Assembly (NCBI RefSeq): GCF_000974805.1
Contig: NZ_BBQZ01000002.1
Location: 62,001 to 126,000, forward strand
Reading direction: 5' to 3'
From: Demequina salsinemoris
GTDB taxonomy: Bacteria > Actinomycetota > Actinomycetes > Actinomycetales > Demequinaceae
Length of the DNA: 64,000 nt
In this document: positions 1 through 7,630 of the stretch, one piece after another
Layout: each line of letters starts with the position of its first letter
Position numbering within the stretch: position 1 is the first letter of the stretch
Position numbers and translations under genes: made by a program
The notes under the pieces: model-generated
Seen by the model: only the letters and a program-made list of their open reading frames with translations
Databases searched by the model: none
What the model was told of the DNA's origin: nothing

Positions 1-686
1 AGGTGGTCTCGCGGGTCTCCTGGGGGCCTGACGGCGTGCGGGTGTCCTCGACAGGCGGCGTCGTCGAGGCGGACGATGCGGTGCTGACCGTCCCGGTGGG
101 AGTGCTTCAGTCAGGCGACCTCTTGGTCGAGCCGCCGCTGCCTCCTGCGGTCGCTGAGCCGCTGGCGCGGCTCCGAGCGAACGACTTCGAGAAGGTCTTC
201 CTTCGGTTCGAGCGACGGTTCTGGGAGGACGACGTCTACGCGATGCGGCAGCTCGGTCCCGAGGGTGCCTGGTGGCACTCCTGGTACGACCTCACGGGGC
301 TCGACGGCGTGCCCACGCTCCTCACGTTCGCCGCGGGACCCGCCGCGCGTGCGACCGCCGACTGGACCGACGAGGAGGTGGCCGAGTCGGTGATGGCCCA
401 GCTGCATCGTCTGTACGGCGACTCCGTTCCCGCGCCGATCCGAGTCGACAGGACCGCGTGGCGCGCCGACCCGTTCGCGCGTGGCGCCTACGCCTACATG
501 GAACGAGGCTCGGTGACCGCCGACCATGACGCGCTCGCGACGCCCATCGGGGGAGTGCTTCACCTGGCAGGCGAGGCGACCTGGACCGATGACCCTGGGA
601 CCGTCGCGGGAGCGATGCTGTCGGGGCATCGTGCGGCCTGCCGGATCGCTCGGCGAGACCTGGCGATCGAGGGGCTCTGGGCGTAG
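1..686 (+). CDS. Flavin-containing amine oxidase, C-terminal fragment
   Basis: This is the 3' end of a gene that begins before the window; reading frame is set by the codon at position 3. About 227 residues are visible. The segment with LTVPVGVLQSG, then the region FEKVFLRFERRFW, and the final LAGEATWTDDPGTVAGAMLSG match the substrate domain and C-terminal FAD-contact segment (GE.....PGT..GA..SG) of the monoamine-oxidase/polyamine-oxidase family, which oxidises amines using FAD and oxygen. The N-terminal Rossmann FAD motif lies outside the window, so the substrate cannot be judged. It converges on the permease that follows, with 26 bp between the stops. Confidence 0.85.
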   Translation, partial: VVSRVSWGPDGVRVSSTGGVVEADDAVLTVPVGVLQSGDLLVEPPLPPAVAEPLARLRANDFEKVFLRFERRFWEDDVYAMRQLGPEGAWWHSWYDLTGLDGVPTLLTFAAGPAARATADWTDEEVAESVMAQLHRLYGDSVPAPIRVDRTAWRADPFARGAYAYMERGSVTADHDALATPIGGVLHLAGEATWTDDPGTVAGAMLSGHRAACRIARRDLAIEGLWA

Positions 687-712
687 GCGAGCGTCGGCGG
701 TTCGTCGTCTCC

Positions 713-1999
713 TCAGCCCGCGCTCGGCTCGCGGCGGTGAGTGAGGCGGAACGTCCCCTCGATAGCCACCGCGAGGCCGACGAGCCCCGCGACCACCCAC
801 ACGTTGCCAGGCGCATGGCGCAGCGTCTGCCAGATCAGCGCCGCGAGCGCCAGGACGCACGCGGCCGCGGCGACCCATGAGATCCATGCGCGGGAGCCGA
901 CCTCACGGTGGCGCACCGCGCTCGCGCAGTTGACCGCGGTGAACACGAGAAGGAAGCCTGCGGAGCCGATGGTGGCGATCGAGGTCAGGTTGAGCGTGTT
1001 CGCGACCACGAGCGTGACGGCGGCGGTGATCAGCAGGCCCTCGATCGGGCGGCCCCAGACCTTGCGGCCCAGCGCTGCCGGGAGCTCGCCGTCGCGCACG
1101 ATCGAGTAGCTGAGCCGCGCGGAGCCGTACAGGGTGGCGTTGATCGCGGACGCGGTCGAGAGCATCGCGGCGACCGCGATGAGCGTGAACCCGAAGTGGC
1201 CGAACGTCGGACGAGCCGCCTCGGCGAGTGCGAAGTCCTTGGCATCGACGATCGCCGAGACGCTGAGGCTGCCGACCGTGACGGCGGCGACCGCGACGTA
1301 CAGGGCGATCACGAACCCGACGGCGACGAAGAAGGCGCGAGGCAGCGTCCGATGAGGGTCGTCGACGTCCTCGGCCGTGTAGGCGATCAGCTCGAACCCC
1401 TCGTACGCGAGGAAGATGATCATGCCGCCGGCAGCGATCTGGGCGAGCGGGGCCCACTCGGACGGGGCGAGGTTGCCGGGCTGGACCCCGAAAGCGCCGA
1501 CGCCGACGAAGATCAGCAGGATGACGATCTTGAGCCCGACGATCCACTCCTCGGCGCGCCCGATGACCTCGGCGCTCAGCACATTCAGCCCCGCGATGAC
1601 GACGATGGCGGTGGAGATGAGCACGTGCTTGCCGGTCGCCTGCCACGCGTCGGGGAGGAACGTCGCGCCATAGCTGCCGAAGGCGTACGCGTACAGCGAC
1701 AGCATCACGACGTAGCTGAGCCACAGCAGCACGTTGAGGCTGCCGGTGGCGAGGTTCGCCCCGAATGCACGGTCGAGGAACGTGACCGTCCCGCCCCGCC
1801 CGGGGTAGGCGAGCGACAGCCTCGCGTACGAGTAGGCGGTGAGCAGCGCCACGCAGCCCGCGATCGCGAAGGCGAGCGGGGTGCCGCCGTGCGCGAGCTG
1901 CACCGCGAGGCCGAGGACGGCGAAGATGCCGCCGCCGACCATCCCGCCGACGCCGATGGAGACGACCTCCCACAGGCTGAGCTTCTTCTTGCTGCCCAC
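713..1999 (-). CDS. APC-family amino acid permease
   Basis: A 428-residue polytopic membrane protein, the length and about 12 hydrophobic segments expected of the amino acid-polyamine-organocation family. The first membrane segment carries the family signature near residues 9-26 (SIGVGGMVGGGIFAVLG), and the conserved PHRTLPRAFF stretch between segments is present. It probably imports or exchanges an amino acid or amine across the cytoplasmic membrane. I chose the GTG at 1999 because the protein starts there with the typical polar KKKLSLWE lead-in; the frame is open further upstream to 2110 but that extension is unlike the family. An amine oxidase gene converges on it, so amine or amino acid use is possible, but the substrate is inferred only. 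Confidence 0.85.
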   Translation of the reverse strand: MGSKKKLSLWEVVSIGVGGMVGGGIFAVLGLAVQLAHGGTPLAFAIAGCVALLTAYSYARLSLAYPGRGGTVTFLDRAFGANLATGSLNVLLWLSYVVMLSLYAYAFGSYGATFLPDAWQATGKHVLISTAIVVIAGLNVLSAEVIGRAEEWIVGLKIVILLIFVGVGAFGVQPGNLAPSEWAPLAQIAAGGMIIFLAYEGFELIAYTAEDVDDPHRTLPRAFFVAVGFVIALYVAVAAVTVGSLSVSAIVDAKDFALAEAARPTFGHFGFTLIAVAAMLSTASAINATLYGSARLSYSIVRDGELPAALGRKVWGRPIEGLLITAAVTLVVANTLNLTSIATIGSAGFLLVFTAVNCASAVRHREVGSRAWISWVAAAACVLALAALIWQTLRHAPGNVWVVAGLVGLAVAIEGTFRLTHRREPSAG

Positions 2000-2063
2000 C
2001 CGCTCATCGTGGCACGCTGCGCCCGCCGTCGTTCCGTGACGCGTCGACCCTCTCCACGGACAA

Positions 2064-2141
2064 TCTCTGACACACGGCGGCGCTGGCGCACGGCGTGTCT
2101 CCCGCGACACGCCGAGTCGGCGCGTCGATCTGTGTCAGAGA
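2064..2141. repeat. Nested inverted repeat in the permease/moaA gap
   Basis: The 355-bp gap 2000-2354 has no gene. It holds a symmetric nested palindrome: outer arms TCTCTGACACA (2064-2074) and its exact complement (2131-2141), 17 nt inwards on each side, then inner arms GGCGTGTC (2092-2099) and GACACGCC (2106-2113) around a 6-nt centre. It could be a terminator for moaA, which ends at 2355 on the minus strand. The equal spacers and the outer arms are unusual for a simple terminator. A related element lies at 52968-53003. Confidence 0.75.
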
Positions 2142-2354
2142 GCGTCCGCGCGAGTCCGCGGCGGGGTGGGTGCTGCGCGACGCCCCCCTTCCGCGCGGAT
2201 GCGGGGCGGCCGATCGTCGCGCGGGTGAGATGCCTCGAGATCGACCAGGCCCGCGAAGTGAGCGATCGCATGCCTCATCCTGCGGCGGGTCGCCTTCCCG
2301 ATGTACCTGGTGGTGCGCGACCGGTGAGCCGTCGAGCGGCGATCAGCAGGAGCG

Positions 2355-3359
2355 TCAGCCGCCGATCGCGCTCATCGGGCGGCTCGGCTGAAGGAATCCA
2401 GGGTCGTCGATGTCGTGGCCGGCTTTCTTGCCGAGCAGGCACCGGCGGATCGCGGCGTCGATCTCTGCGTCGGAGGCGCCCGAGCGCAGCACCGAGAGCA
2501 CGTCCGTCTCCGTGCGCGCGAACAGACAGGCTCGAAGCTGGCCGTCGGCGGTGAGGCGGATGCGATCGCACGCGCCGCAGAACGGCCTGGTCACCGACGC
2601 GATCACCCCGATCGTGGTCGGCCCGCCATCCAGCAGCCACGTCTGCGCCGGGTCGGCGCCACGGCCGGGCATCTCGGTGAGCTCCCATCGCGAGGTGAGC
2701 GCGGCGAGGATCTCCTCGGCCTCGACCATCGTGCCGCGGTCCCACGTGTGGCCCGCATCGAGAGGCATCTGCTCGATGAACCTCAGGTGCAGGCCGCGCT
2801 CGGCCGCGAACTCCGCGAGGTCCACGATCTCGTCATCGTTCCTGCCGCGCATGACGACGGTGTTGATCTTCACGGGCGCGAGCCTCGCCCCGACCGCCGC
2901 GTCGATGCCCGCGAGCGTGTCGTCCAGGCGGTCTCTCCGGGTGAGCGCGACGAACCGATCCTGGCGCAGGGTGTCGAGCGAGATGTTGACGCGGGTCAGG
3001 CCGGCTTCGACGAGCGGCTGCGCGAGGCGGGGGAGTGCCAGGGCGTTCGTCGTCAGGGAGATCTCGGGTGGCCCGTCGGGGCCGATGAGGGTCGACAGTC
3101 GCGAGACGACGTCCACGACGTCCGGGCGCAGCAACGGCTCACCGCCGGTGAGCCTCAGGGTGCTCACCCCTGCTTCGACCGCGACGCGTGCGACGCGCAC
3201 GATCTCCTCGGTCGTGAGCAGGCTGTCCTTCTGGAGCCACGGCACGCCCTCGGCCGGCATGCAGTAGGTGCAGCGCAGCGAGCATCGGTCGGTGAGCGAG
3301 ATGCGGAGGTCGCGATGAACCCTGCCGAAGGTGTCGGTGAGCGTCACAGGCCCACCCAT
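2355..3359 (-). CDS. moaA: GTP 3',8-cyclase (radical SAM), molybdenum cofactor step 1
   Basis: MoaA converts GTP to 3',8-cyclo-GTP, the first step of molybdopterin synthesis. The N-terminal radical-SAM cysteines are visible as CSLRCTYC near residues 27-34, the TGGEPLL motif follows, and the second cluster is FCGACDRIRLTADGQLRACLF near residues 256-276. The protein ends in the double glycine needed for MoaA function. I chose the ATG at 3359, giving 334 residues and a 16-nt overlap with the end of moaE upstream, so the two are probably co-translated. The partner MoaC is not in this window. Confidence 0.95.
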   Translation of the reverse strand: MGGPVTLTDTFGRVHRDLRISLTDRCSLRCTYCMPAEGVPWLQKDSLLTTEEIVRVARVAVEAGVSTLRLTGGEPLLRPDVVDVVSRLSTLIGPDGPPEISLTTNALALPRLAQPLVEAGLTRVNISLDTLRQDRFVALTRRDRLDDTLAGIDAAVGARLAPVKINTVVMRGRNDDEIVDLAEFAAERGLHLRFIEQMPLDAGHTWDRGTMVEAEEILAALTSRWELTEMPGRGADPAQTWLLDGGPTTIGVIASVTRPFCGACDRIRLTADGQLRACLFARTETDVLSVLRSGASDAEIDAAIRRCLLGKKAGHDIDDPGFLQPSRPMSAIGG

Positions 3360-3766
3360 GTGTGCGACCCGTCGGCGAGCACCTCGCGCTTCCACACGGG
3401 GAGCTCGGCCTTGACCCGCTCGACGAGCTCGCGGCAGGCATCGAACGCCGCAGCGCGATGCGCGGACCCGGCGGCCGCGACGATCGCGGCGTCTCCCACG
3501 GCGAGCAGCCCGACGCGGTGGGTCACGGCGAGCGCGACGTCAGGGTGAGCGGCGGCGACGGATTCGGCGATGCGGGCGAGGAAGGCCTCGGCGTCGGGAT
3601 GAGCGCTGTACTCGAGGTGCGTCACCTCACCGACCACGGACGGGTCGTGGTCCCGGACCACGCCCACGAACGTGGCGACCGCGCCGTGCGACGCCGCCGA
3701 GACCGCGGCGATGTGCACCGCGACGTCGACGGGCTCTGCGGAGACTCCGCGCATGACAACGCTCAT
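3344..3766 (-). CDS. moaE: Molybdopterin synthase catalytic subunit
   Basis: A 140-residue MoaE, usual length. It would add dithiolene sulfurs to precursor Z together with the small subunit MoaD, giving molybdopterin. Visible family features are GAVATFVGVVRDHD near the N-terminus, LEYSAHPDAE, the VTHRVGLLAVGDAAI region and the C-terminal VKAELPVWKREVLADG containing the catalytic lysines. It overlaps the stop of the moaB/mog gene by 4 nt and runs into moaA. No MoaD gene is visible here, so the sulfur-carrier subunit must be elsewhere or encoded beyond the window. Confidence 0.95.
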   Translation of the reverse strand: MSVVMRGVSAEPVDVAVHIAAVSAASHGAVATFVGVVRDHDPSVVGEVTHLEYSAHPDAEAFLARIAESVAAAHPDVALAVTHRVGLLAVGDAAIVAAAGSAHRAAAFDACRELVERVKAELPVWKREVLADGSHTWVGL

Positions 3767-4263
3767 GCGTGACCGCCCCGCGGCGCGTGGTCGGCGCCCT
3801 TCAGCTGCCCGAGCGCGTGAGGCAGCAACCGCACGAGCAGGTCGGCCCCGGTGCGCGCGGCCTTCGCCGAGCCTGGGAGGTTGATGATCAGCACGTGGTC
3901 GGCGGTGAGGCCCGCGAGTCCTCGCGACAGGGCCGCGGCGGGCACTCCCGCGTCGGCCGCGCGGATTGCTTCGGGGATTCCCGGCAGGAGCGTCTCGAGG
4001 AGCGGTGCCGTGGCCTCCGGTGTGAGATCGCGCGGGGAGATCCCTGTCCCGCCCGTCGTCACGACGGCATCCGAGGACGTCACCGCCTCAAGCAGCGCCT
4101 GACGCACAGTGACGACACCATCGGGCACGAGTGCGCGCACGACGACTGCGCCGAGCGCGGCGAAGGCCTCGGCGAGTACCGGACCGGACAGGTCCTCAGC
4201 CTCTCCCGCCGAGCAACGGTCGGACACGGTGATCACGGTGATCCGTGAGCCATCCAGGGACAT
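3763..4263 (-). CDS. moaB: MoaB/Mog-family molybdopterin adenylyltransferase
   Basis: A 166-residue protein of the MoaB/Mog (MoCF-binding) family, which adenylates molybdopterin before molybdenum insertion. The motif VVTTGGTGISPRDLTPEAT is the family signature, and INLPGSAKAA is the second conserved loop. The start at 4263 is preceded on the minus strand by TACACT at 4271-4276, 7 nt before the ATG, which looks like a -10 box of a leaderless transcript. It is first in the moaB-moaE-moaA operon, followed by 4-nt and 16-nt overlaps. Mog and MoaB cannot be separated by eye; both names are used in actinobacteria. Confidence 0.9.
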   Translation of the reverse strand: MSLDGSRITVITVSDRCSAGEAEDLSGPVLAEAFAALGAVVVRALVPDGVVTVRQALLEAVTSSDAVVTTGGTGISPRDLTPEATAPLLETLLPGIPEAIRAADAGVPAAALSRGLAGLTADHVLIINLPGSAKAARTGADLLVRLLPHALGQLKGADHAPRGGHA

Positions 4264-4339
4264 GTCCGCCAGTGTAGGCACGCGACGTTGCGCCGACGTT
4301 GCCCCGTCCTCACGCGGCGGCGACGGGCGGTCTGAGGAC

Positions 4340-5365
4340 CTACACCTCCAGCGCATAGGCGAGCGGGGGCGCCGTGAAGGCGAAGGCGACCCGGTCGCCC
4401 AGCGACAGCGACGACGCCTCCTCTGGCGTCACATCGGCGGACACTCGCGAGCAGTGGAGGCGCACTCCGTCTCCGTGCGGTTCGAGCGCTCGTACCTCGT
4501 CCGCCAGGGACCCCGCAGCTCCGTCGGTGACGAGCGACAGCTCCCGAGGACGCGGCGCGACCGCGCACGCCGCGCCGACGGCCGGAGCGGACTCGGGGTG
4601 TGGTGCCGACGCGACGTCCTCCCCGGTGTCCAGTCTGAGTGCGCCCGCGCGCCACCTGCCCGTGAGCAGCGACCTGCCCGCCATGCGCGCCGCGAACGCC
4701 GTTCGGGGCCGCTCGAGCACGCGCGCGGTCGGACCGTGCTCGACGACGCTGCCCTCGTCGACCACGGCGACATGCGTGGCGAGCGCGTGCGCGTCGAGCA
4801 CCTCGTGCGTCGCGAGCACCGCAGTGCGTCCGTCGAGGACCCTGCGCACGAGCGAGCGCATCGCGGTGGCCGACTCGAGGTCCAGCGCCGAGAACGGCTC
4901 GTCGAGGAGGAGGAGATCCGGCTCGGCCGCGAGGGCGCGCGCGAGCGCAACGCGCCGCGCCTGGCCTCCCGACAGCGCTGACGCCTTGCGCGGCGCCAGT
5001 TCAAGCACATCGACCCGCGACAGCCAACCGTCGGCTATTCGGCGCGAAGCCGTCCGCGACGCACCCTGGGATCGCGGCCCGAACGCCACGTTGTCGCGCA
5101 CCGTGAGGGAGTCGAACAGTGCCGAGTCCTGCGTCACGATGCCCACGCCCCGGCGATGCGGGGGCAGCGCCTCGCGGCCGTCCAGCAGTGCGCGGCCGTC
5201 CAGCTCGATGAGTCCCTCGGCGCGCACGATCCCTGCGATCGCCTCGAGCACCGTCGACTTCCCCGCGCCGTTCGGACCGAGCAGCGCGAGCGTCGTCCCG
5301 GAGGGAACCTCGATCGTCGCCTCGACTCCGCGCGCGGGGACCCTCAGCGCCGCCTCGAGCCTCAC
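4340..5365 (-). CDS. modC: Molybdate ABC transporter ATP-binding protein
   Basis: A 341-residue ABC ATPase with Walker A GPNGAGKST (near residue 30), Q-loop VTQD, signature LSGGQARR, Walker B LLLLDEPFSALD and switch histidine in ATHE. After residue 240 comes a C-terminal extension with a TOBE-like fold ending in LGDRVAFAFTAPPLAYAL, which in ModC senses molybdate. It is the last gene of modABC and overlaps modB by 4 nt. The moco genes moaB-E-A lie just downstream on the same strand, 76 bp away, so uptake of molybdate and cofactor synthesis are grouped. Confidence 0.92.
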   Translation of the reverse strand: MRLEAALRVPARGVEATIEVPSGTTLALLGPNGAGKSTVLEAIAGIVRAEGLIELDGRALLDGREALPPHRRGVGIVTQDSALFDSLTVRDNVAFGPRSQGASRTASRRIADGWLSRVDVLELAPRKASALSGGQARRVALARALAAEPDLLLLDEPFSALDLESATAMRSLVRRVLDGRTAVLATHEVLDAHALATHVAVVDEGSVVEHGPTARVLERPRTAFAARMAGRSLLTGRWRAGALRLDTGEDVASAPHPESAPAVGAACAVAPRPRELSLVTDGAAGSLADEVRALEPHGDGVRLHCSRVSADVTPEEASSLSLGDRVAFAFTAPPLAYALEV

Positions 5366-6177
5366 GGGGAGACCTCCCGGCCAGCGATTCCGCCGCCGGC
5401 CGCGCGTCGTCCGGGTCGCGTGCGCCGGAAGGTGAGCGCCACGATCGCGATTGCGACGACGACGAGGACGACGCCGAGCGCGACCGCGGCCTCGGGGTCG
5501 CTCTCGCGCGCGAGGTAGATCTGGAGCGGCGCCGTGCGCGTGACTCCCTCGAGGCTTCCCGCGAACGTGAGCGTCGCCCCGAACTCGCCGAGCGACCTCG
5601 CGAAGGCCAGGACGAGGCCCGTGCCGAGCGCGGGCACGAGCGCTGGCAGCGTCACCCGCCGGAACACGATCCAGGGTGAGGCCCCGAGCGTGGCGGCGAT
5701 CGCCTCGTGCCTACCGGTGCGGGCGGACAGCGCGGTCTCGACCGCGAGCACCATGAACGGCAGCGCCACGAAGGTCTGCGCGATCACCACCGCGGTCGTC
5801 GTGAAGGCGATCTGCAGCCCGAACGCCTCGAGCGTCCCTCCCAGCAGGCCCTTCCTCCCGAACGCGTACACGAGCGCGAGGCCGCCGACGACGGGCGGCA
5901 GCACGAGAGGCGCAAGAACGATCGCGCGCGCGAGCGAGGCACCCCGGAAGCGCGCGCTGTGCAGGGCGGCGCCGAGCGGCACGCCGAGCACGAGGCACAG
6001 GACGGCGGCGACCGTGGCGGTCCTGAGTGACAGCCTGAGCGCCGCGAGCGCCGCCGGGGACGTGACGAGCGGCCAGAACGAGGTCCAGTCGACGCGTGAG
6101 GCGAGCGCGATCAGCGGCACGGCGACGAGCAGCGCACCGAGCACCGCCAACGGCAGCAGGCGGCGGGGGAGGATCAC
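5362..6177 (-). CDS. modB: Molybdate ABC transporter permease
   Basis: A 271-residue inner-membrane permease with about six hydrophobic segments. The binding-protein-dependent permease signature EAIAATLGASPWIVFRRVTLP is present near residues 162-182, and ALARSLGEFGATLTF-like sequence (FARSLGEFGATLTFAG) is typical of ModB. The GTG start at 6177 shares the sequence GTGA with the stop of modA, and its own stop overlaps modC by 4 nt, so the three proteins are translationally coupled. The role is the membrane channel of the high-affinity molybdate importer. Confidence 0.93.
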   Translation of the reverse strand: MILPRRLLPLAVLGALLVAVPLIALASRVDWTSFWPLVTSPAALAALRLSLRTATVAAVLCLVLGVPLGAALHSARFRGASLARAIVLAPLVLPPVVGGLALVYAFGRKGLLGGTLEAFGLQIAFTTTAVVIAQTFVALPFMVLAVETALSARTGRHEAIAATLGASPWIVFRRVTLPALVPALGTGLVLAFARSLGEFGATLTFAGSLEGVTRTAPLQIYLARESDPEAAVALGVVLVVVAIAIVALTFRRTRPGRRAAGGGIAGREVSP

Positions 6178-6932
6178 GGCGTGCCGAAGCCGGCGGCAGC
6201 GAGCGTCTGCTCGCTCGCGTCGGACAGCACCGCGGCGACGAAGGCGTCGGCCGTGACCTCCTCCGCGCCGCTTCCGTCGGGCAGGGCCGCGATCGGGTAG
6301 AGGTTGACCCCCGCCTCGGCGTCGGGCAGGGCGACCGCCTCGACGCCCTCGGCGCGCGCGATGTCCGTCACGTACACGATGCCTGCGTCGGCCTCGCCGG
6401 ACGCGACCTTGCCGAGGACGTCGGTGACGTTCGCCTCCTCGGACACGGGTGAGAGCTCGACCCCCGCGGCCTCGGCGACGAGCGCCGTCGCGGCCCCGCA
6501 CGGGACCTGAGGGGCGCAGATGACCAGTCGCGTGTCGTCGTCCGTGAGGTCCGAGAGCTCGTCGATCCCGGCGGGATTGCCCTCGGCCACGACGATCGTG
6601 AGCACGTTCGTGGCGAACACGTGCGGCTCGATGTCGAGCTCGTCGGCGACGAGCGCCATCGTCGCCTCGTTCGCGGTCGCGATCACGTCGGCGGGCGCGC
6701 CCTCGAGCACCTGCTGCGCTAGCGTCGACGAGCCGGCGAAGGACAGCTGGACGTGGACGTGCGGGTGCGTCTCCTCGAAGTCCGCGGCGATCTCGGTGAA
6801 CACGTCCGTGAGGGAGGCGGCGGCGAGGACGGTGAGCGTCTGGTCCTCGCTCTCGTCGTCCGGCGCCGCGCACGCCGTCAGACCGAGGGCCACCAGGCCT
6901 ACGGTCGCGACGGCGCCCACGCGTGCTTGCAT
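6174..6932 (-). CDS. modA: Molybdate-binding lipoprotein of ModABC
   Basis: A 252-residue extracellular solute-binding protein. A lipoprotein signal ends with the lipobox LGLTAC near residue 20. The family pattern LTVLAAASLTDVFTEIAADFE, LSFAGSSTLAQQVLEGAPADVIATAN and the C-terminal VLSDASEQTLAAAGF is that of ModA. On the minus strand TAGCAT (6940-6945) stands 7 nt before the ATG, so the transcript is probably leaderless. It heads the modABC operon. Confidence 0.93.
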   Translation of the reverse strand: MQARVGAVATVGLVALGLTACAAPDDESEDQTLTVLAAASLTDVFTEIAADFEETHPHVHVQLSFAGSSTLAQQVLEGAPADVIATANEATMALVADELDIEPHVFATNVLTIVVAEGNPAGIDELSDLTDDDTRLVICAPQVPCGAATALVAEAAGVELSPVSEEANVTDVLGKVASGEADAGIVYVTDIARAEGVEAVALPDAEAGVNLYPIAALPDGSGAEEVTADAFVAAVLSDASEQTLAAAGFGTP

Positions 6933-6988
6933 GCCTTCGATGCTAGGGCCGGGGCGGGGCGCCGCGGTCCGGGGCCGTGCGGAGCGGC

Positions 6989-7504
6989 TCAGCGCTCGTC
7001 CTCGTCCTCGATGACCTCGTTGACCTGGTGGTAGAGGATCGCGTGGACCTTCTCGACGTTCGGGATGTCGTTGAACTCGAGCGGGTCGTCGGAGGCGGAC
7101 TCGATGATGAGCGTGCCCGTGCGAAACAGCTGGTCGATGAAGCCATGGCGGAACTGCACGGAGTTGACGCGCGCGAGCGGGATGTCGATGCCGCTCTTGG
7201 TGAACACCCCGGTGCGGTAGATGACGCGCCTGTCCGTGATGACGAAGTGCGTCGTGGCCCAGCGGATGTACGGCGAGACGGCGAGCCAGACGACGAACAC
7301 GATCAGGGTCACCGCGACCGCGATCCCGACGCCGGTCTCGAGCCCTGAGCTCCACTCGACCGACGCCATCCACCACCACGCGAGCCCGCCGAGGACGAGG
7401 GCGAGGATCGTGGTCGCGACGGCGCCGATGAGCGCCTTCCAGTGGGTGCGCTCGTCGACGACGATCTCCTCATCGGGGGCCAGCAGGTCCTTGGGGTATG
7501 CCAT
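6989..7504 (-). CDS. PH-domain membrane protein (bPH2/DUF304 type)
   Basis: A 171-residue protein with two closely spaced membrane segments (about residues 26-45 and 55-75) followed by a bacterial PH-like domain: ATTHFVITDRRVIYRTGVFTKSGIDIPLARVNSV. These domains occur in small actinobacterial membrane proteins of unknown role. The tail VNEVIEDEDER is acidic. It starts at the ATG at 7504 and diverges from the ATP-grasp operon. Function is not known; the family assignment is from the ITDRR...R.G.......I.L.RI..V pattern. Confidence 0.8.
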   Translation of the reverse strand: MAYPKDLLAPDEEIVVDERTHWKALIGAVATTILALVLGGLAWWWMASVEWSSGLETGVGIAVAVTLIVFVVWLAVSPYIRWATTHFVITDRRVIYRTGVFTKSGIDIPLARVNSVQFRHGFIDQLFRTGTLIIESASDDPLEFNDIPNVEKVHAILYHQVNEVIEDEDER

Positions 7505-7630
7505 GGCTTGAGCGTATCGGTGAGGGACGATGCGGGCATAGGGGTGCATCGGGCCGGTCGCGCCTGGACGACGCGCCCCGGCGACATCCCTGACACGCCT
7601 GGGAAACACGCCGTGACTAGATTGGGCCTC

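Noticed and set aside
2000..2110. N-terminal extension of the APC permease to 2110
   Set aside because: The added 37 residues are unlike the family and run into the palindrome; the GTG at 1999 gives the normal N-terminus.
3344..6932. A molybdenum-sensing riboswitch before modA or moaB
   Set aside because: Both genes appear to be leaderless, leaving no room for a 5' RNA element.
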